NCBI RefSeq assembly: GCF_013410565.1
Contig: NZ_JACCFO010000001.1
Coordinates: 2,356,001 to 2,420,000 of the forward strand
Length of the DNA: 64,000 bases
Origin: Streptomonospora nanhaiensis
GTDB taxonomy: Bacteria; Actinomycetota; Actinomycetes; Streptosporangiales; Streptosporangiaceae
Reading direction: 5' to 3'
Position 1 is the stretch's first letter. Every line of letters begins with the position of its first letter. Below the pieces are notes generated by a model that was not told the DNA's origin, ran no database searches, and was given only the letters and a program-made list of their open reading frames with translations. Below are positions 60,774-64,000 of this stretch, piece by piece. The translations under genes were made by a program, and so were the position numbers.

Positions 60774-62135
60774 GTGGACTCCGCATGCCCCGTGCCGCCG
60801 GGTGCCGTCGAGCCCGGCGGGACGGCCAACCCGCTCGCCGGGATCCCGCCCGAGATCGCCGACCGGCTGCGCCCCTACTTCGACGACACCATCGAGCAGA
60901 TCGTGGCCGCCATCCAGGCGCGCATCGCCGAGTACGACCGGCCCAGCGACCAGGTGTACCTGAAGGCCATGCGGGTGTCGGTGCGCGACGCGCTGGGCGC
61001 GTTCCTGGACCGCATCGGCGCGCCCGACCCGCCCGGCGACGAGCTGCGCGAGCGGTTCCGCGCGCTGGGGGCGGGCGAGGCCCACGAGGGGCGCAGCCTC
61101 GACAGCCTGCAGACCGCCATGCGCACCACCGCCGTGATCGCCTGGCGGCGCATCACCGAACTCCAGATGGACCAGCCGGCGGCGTTCCCCCGCCGCTACA
61201 TCGGGCCGATGGCCGAGGCGGCGTTCCTGTTCCTGGAGGAGATCGCCGCCGCGGCGATGGAGGGCTACGCCGGCGCCCGCGCGCAGGCGGCCGGCGAGCT
61301 GCGCCGGCGCCGGGGCCGCCTGGTCAACCTGCTGCTGGCCGAGGACCCGCCCACGCCCGAGGCGGTGGCCGAGCTGGCGCGGGCGGCGCACTGGCGGCTG
61401 CCCGCCGAGGTGGCGGTGGTGGCGCTGCACGCCCGCGACCCCGACAGCGCCCGGACGCCCGTGCTGCCGCCCGACGTGCTGGCCGACCTCAACCGGGCCG
61501 ACCCCGTGCTGGTGGTGCCCGACCCCGAGGGTCCGGGGCGGCTGCGCACGCTGGGCCTGGGCCTGCGCGACTGGGACGCGGCGGCCGGACCGCCGGTGGC
61601 GGTGACCCGGGCGCGGGTGTCGCTGGAGCGGGCGCGCGAGGCGCTGGCGCTGGTGACGGCGGGGGTGGTGCCCGGCGAGGGGGTGGTGCGCTGGCGCGAC
61701 CACCTGGCGGCGGTGCTGCTGCTGCGCGATCCCGAGCTGATGGCGGCGATGGCCGAGACGCGGCTGGCGCCGCTGCGGGGCCTGCGGCCGGACCGCCGCG
61801 AGCGTCTCACCGACACGCTGCTGGCCTGGCTGCAGTCGGGGTTCAACGCCAACGAGGTGGCGGCGCGGCTGCACGTCCACCCGCAGACGGTGCGCTACCG
61901 GCTGCGGCAGGTGGAGGGGCTGTTCGGCGACCGGCTGCGCGACCCCGACCACCGGTTCGAGCTGGAGATGGTGCTGCGCGCCGAGCGGCTGGCCCGGCGC
62001 GGCGCGGCCGACGGGGCGCGCGAGGCGCCGGGAGCGGCGGGAGGGCCGGGGCGGGCGGATCCGCCGGGCCGGGCGGGCGGGCGCGCCCGTGCGGCTCAGG
62101 CGCGGCGGTCGGCTCCCTCGGCGGTGAACAGGTAG
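60774..62135 (+). CDS. PucR family transcriptional regulator
   Basis: 453 aa from GTG 60774 (GGAGG upstream). A helical sensor-like N-terminal region (about 20-180), a GGDEF-like middle segment, and the PucR C-terminal HTH (WLQSGFNANEVAARLHVHPQ, TVRYRLRQVEGLFG, about 355-400). Such proteins activate purine, amino acid or other catabolic genes. Target unknown. An Ala/Gly/Arg-rich tail of about 40 residues extends into the end of the converging fkbM-type gene (40-base overlap). Confidence 0.9.
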   Translation: MDSACPVPPGAVEPGGTANPLAGIPPEIADRLRPYFDDTIEQIVAAIQARIAEYDRPSDQVYLKAMRVSVRDALGAFLDRIGAPDPPGDELRERFRALGAGEAHEGRSLDSLQTAMRTTAVIAWRRITELQMDQPAAFPRRYIGPMAEAAFLFLEEIAAAAMEGYAGARAQAAGELRRRRGRLVNLLLAEDPPTPEAVAELARAAHWRLPAEVAVVALHARDPDSARTPVLPPDVLADLNRADPVLVVPDPEGPGRLRTLGLGLRDWDAAAGPPVAVTRARVSLERAREALALVTAGVVPGEGVVRWRDHLAAVLLLRDPELMAAMAETRLAPLRGLRPDRRERLTDTLLAWLQSGFNANEVAARLHVHPQTVRYRLRQVEGLFGDRLRDPDHRFELEMVLRAERLARRGAADGAREAPGAAGGPGRADPPGRAGGRARAAQARRSAPSAVNR

Positions 62136-62890
62136 TTGCGGTGCCCCTCGCGCACCCGGTCGGCGTCGCGCCAGGCGCGGGCCACCCACACGCGCATCCG
62201 GTAGCCCATCGCGGCCAGCCGGTCGGCGACGTCGGCGGCGCGGGCGCCGTACTTGGCGAGGTGGCGGTCCTCGATCTCCAGCAGCAGGGCGGGGCGGTGG
62301 CGCTCCAGGGTCGCGGCGCCGCCGTCGATGACGGCGAGTTCGGCGCCCTCCACGTCGGCCTTGACGAAGTCGAGGCGGTCGAAGCCGAGTTCGGCGGCGA
62401 GGGAGTCGAGGGTGCTGACGGGCGCGGTCACGGTGCGCGCGGCGGAGAACTCGGTGTTGGGGCCGGGCGAGGCGGCGCCGGTGGTGAGGTAGGCGCGGCC
62501 GTGCACGGGCAGGCCCCGGCGCAGCGGCAGGCTGAGCGTGCCGGTGCCCTCCTCGCGGGCCAGCGCGCGGCGCAGGACGCGCACGTTGTCGGCGCCCAGG
62601 GCGCTGGCGGCCGTGGTCAGGAAGCGCGCCGGGCCGGGCAGCGGCTCCACGGCGTAGACCGCGCCGGCGGGGCCCGCCAGGTCGGCGAGGGTGAAGGTGT
62701 AGAGGCCGTACTCGGCGCCGACGTCCAGGCAGACGGCGCCGGGCCGGACGACCTCGGCGAGTCCGGCGACCTCGCGCTCGATGAAGAACGCGTGCGGGGA
62801 CAGGCCGCGCAGGGCGGCGCCGACCGCGCGCAGCGGCGCGGGGCCGCTGCGGGGGGCGGGGACGTCCTGCGGCCGCGGTCGAGTGGTCAT
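62096..62890 (-). CDS. FkbM family methyltransferase
   Basis: 264 aa. SAM motif I CLDVGAEYGLYTFTLADLAG, then AVYAVEPLPGPARFL, the FkbM block FDRLDFVKADVEGAELAVIDG and LLLEIEDRHLAKYG. O-methyltransferase of unknown acceptor, often a sugar or polyketide hydroxyl. ATG 62890, transcribed in the same direction as trpS upstream (201-base gap). Confidence 0.9.
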   Translation of the reverse strand: MTTRPRPQDVPAPRSGPAPLRAVGAALRGLSPHAFFIEREVAGLAEVVRPGAVCLDVGAEYGLYTFTLADLAGPAGAVYAVEPLPGPARFLTTAASALGADNVRVLRRALAREEGTGTLSLPLRRGLPVHGRAYLTTGAASPGPNTEFSAARTVTAPVSTLDSLAAELGFDRLDFVKADVEGAELAVIDGGAATLERHRPALLLEIEDRHLAKYGARAADVADRLAAMGYRMRVWVARAWRDADRVREGHRNYLFTAEGADRRA

Positions 62891-62940
62891 GCCGTATCCC
62901 TGAAAGACGTGTGGCGAGGTATGGCGACGGGTACGCGGTG

Positions 62941-62959
62941 CCGGACGGGATTCGTCCGG
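62941..62959 (-). terminator. Hairpin downstream of trpS
   Basis: CCGGACG-GGATT-CGTCCGG, 7-bp perfect arms, between trpS and the fkbM-type gene. No T run. A second imperfect stem (GGTTTGGGCC region) lies at 62970-62992. Confidence 0.4.
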
Positions 62960-63091
62960 TGTGCCGCCGGGGTTTGGGCCGGGCCCGAAACCGCCGCGGC
63001 TCGGCCATGCTAATCCCGCGGCGGCCCGGCCGCACGCACCGGCGCGGCCGCGCGTGCGCGGGCCGGCGGGCGCTGGGGCAAGCCCTGCGCC

Positions 63092-64000
63092 CTAGTCGAT
63101 CCCGACGGCGCGGCGCACCTTGGCCAGGGTGGCGCGGGCGCGCTCGCGGGCGCGCACGGCGCCGGCCGCCAGCACGTCGTCCAGCTCGCTGCCGGGCGCC
63201 ATCAGGTCGTCGTAGCGCGCGCGCATGCCGCCGAAGCGGGCGTTGAGCACCTCGAACAGCTCGTTCTTCAGCTCGCCCCAGCCCATGCCGCCGGCCTCCA
63301 GGCGCTTGCGCACGGCGTCGGTGCGCTCGGGCTCGGCGAAGTGGGTGAGGAGCTGGAAGGGCACCGAGGTGTCGGGGTCCTTGGGGTCCTCGACCGGGGT
63401 GGAGTCGGTGGGGATGCGCCGGATGAGCTTCTTCAGCTTGTTCTCCGGCATGAACAGCGGGATGTGGTTGTCGTAGGACTTGCTCATCTTGCGGCCGTCG
63501 ACGCCCGGCAGCACGCTGCCCTGGCCCTCGGGGTAGGAGCCCTCGGGGATCGGGAAGCTGTAGGTGTCGCCGTAGAGGTGGTTGAACGCCCCGGCGATGT
63601 CGGCGGTGTACTCGATGTGCTGGACCTGGTCGCGGCCCACCGGCACGACGTCGGCCTCCATCACCAGGATGTCGGCCGCCATGAGGATGGGGTAGTTGAA
63701 CAGCCCCATGTTGACGCCGGCGTCCAGTTCGGTGCTGCCGGCGGCCTCGTTGCGGTCGCGCGCGGCCTTGTAGGCGTGCGCCCGGTTCATCATGCCCTTG
63801 GCGGTGACGCTCGCGAGGATGGTGGCCAGCTCGAAGACCTCGGGGATGCTGGACTGGCGGTAGAGCACGGTGCGCTGCGGGTCGAGCCCGCAGGCGAGCC
63901 AGGTGGCGGCGACCGACCGGATGTCCTCGCGCAGCTTCGCCGGGTCCTTGACCGTGTTCAGCGAGTGGTAGTCGGCGAGGAAGTACAGCGTCTCGTTGGA
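63092..64000 (-). CDS. trpS: Tryptophanyl-tRNA synthetase, 5' part outside window
   Basis: C-terminal 300 or so residues of a class I synthetase; the start and HIGH motif lie beyond the right edge. Visible: YFLADYHSLN, AADILVMEADVVPVGRDQVQHIE, and KMSKS in GRKMSKSYDNHI, then the anticodon-binding C-terminal helices ending LAKVRRAVGID. Charges tRNA-Trp. Confidence 0.96.
   Translation of the reverse strand, partial: SNETLYFLADYHSLNTVKDPAKLREDIRSVAATWLACGLDPQRTVLYRQSSIPEVFELATILASVTAKGMMNRAHAYKAARDRNEAAGSTELDAGVNMGLFNYPILMAADILVMEADVVPVGRDQVQHIEYTADIAGAFNHLYGDTYSFPIPEGSYPEGQGSVLPGVDGRKMSKSYDNHIPLFMPENKLKKLIRRIPTDSTPVEDPKDPDTSVPFQLLTHFAEPERTDAVRKRLEAGGMGWGELKNELFEVLNARFGGMRARYDDLMAPGSELDDVLAAGAVRARERARATLAKVRRAVGID

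Overview
The window is chromosomal DNA from a very GC-rich actinobacterium. Third codon positions are almost all G or C, GTG, TTG and CTG starts are common, Shine-Dalgarno sites are strong, and the gene neighbourhoods are actinobacterial: glgE-treS-mak-glgB, clpS-DUF2017-mec-cysO-cysM and MBL-rph-rdgB. A Nocardiopsaceae or other Streptosporangiales host is my best guess, but the family is an inference from gene style and cannot be proven here. I see no phage, transposon, CRISPR array or tRNA.

Region by region. 1-2733 (minus): a TPP riboswitch followed by ykoE-ykoD-ykoC, an ECF thiamine/HMP transporter that runs off the left edge. 2785-10301: a methyltransferase, a 14-TM drug-type exporter, a broken beta-lactamase-family gene, a divergent SDR/MarR pair sharing a perfect palindrome, and a DUF899 protein. 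10617-21547: a storage-glucan block with glgP on the minus strand, divergent from glgE-treS-mak-glgB. The 0.5 kb between them carries a site of exact CRP consensus form. 21603-24855: a lipoprotein, SppA, a flavin reductase and a tiny membrane-peptide ORF. 25009-28640 (minus): a complete OpuC-type osmoprotectant ABC transporter. 28882-33307: a HAD protein, a small membrane protein, a CYTH protein, a Nudix-type repressor divergent from nadA, and a frame-broken small gene.

33484-37278: a sigma-like protein with a membrane anchor, a TetR regulator with KstR-like AGAACnnGTT sites nearby, and an MBL hydrolase. 37607-40768: a tightly packed GT4 / methyltransferase / six-hairpin ('prenyltransferase'-named) operon of unknown product, whose middle gene appears to start with CUG. 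40951-44730 (minus): a bifunctional class A PBP with an exceptionally long disordered cytoplasmic tail. 45058-50523 (minus): a complete rrn operon (16S-23S-5S, no spacer tRNA) with leader, promoter and terminator. 51038-58364 (mostly minus): rdgB, rph, an Rv1339-like MBL phosphodiesterase, a thioesterase, and the cysM-cysO-mec sulfur-carrier cysteine pathway with DUF2017 and clpS. 58626-62135: pncB and pncA (NAD salvage) and a PucR regulator. 62096-64000 (minus): an FkbM methyltransferase and the 3' part of trpS.

How they connect. Maltosyl transfer (GlgE), trehalose conversion (TreS), maltose phosphorylation (Mak), branching (GlgB) and phosphorolysis (GlgP) form a closed alpha-glucan cycle. 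NadA with a Nudix repressor and PncB/PncA give de novo and salvage routes to NAD. CysO-thiocarboxylate, CysM and Mec make cysteine. Three items suggest cyclic-AMP signalling (a CRP-like operator, an Rv1339-type phosphodiesterase with TGTGA/TCACA words upstream, and a CYTH protein), but their link is my inference. The least explained unit is the GT4-methyltransferase-six-hairpin operon.
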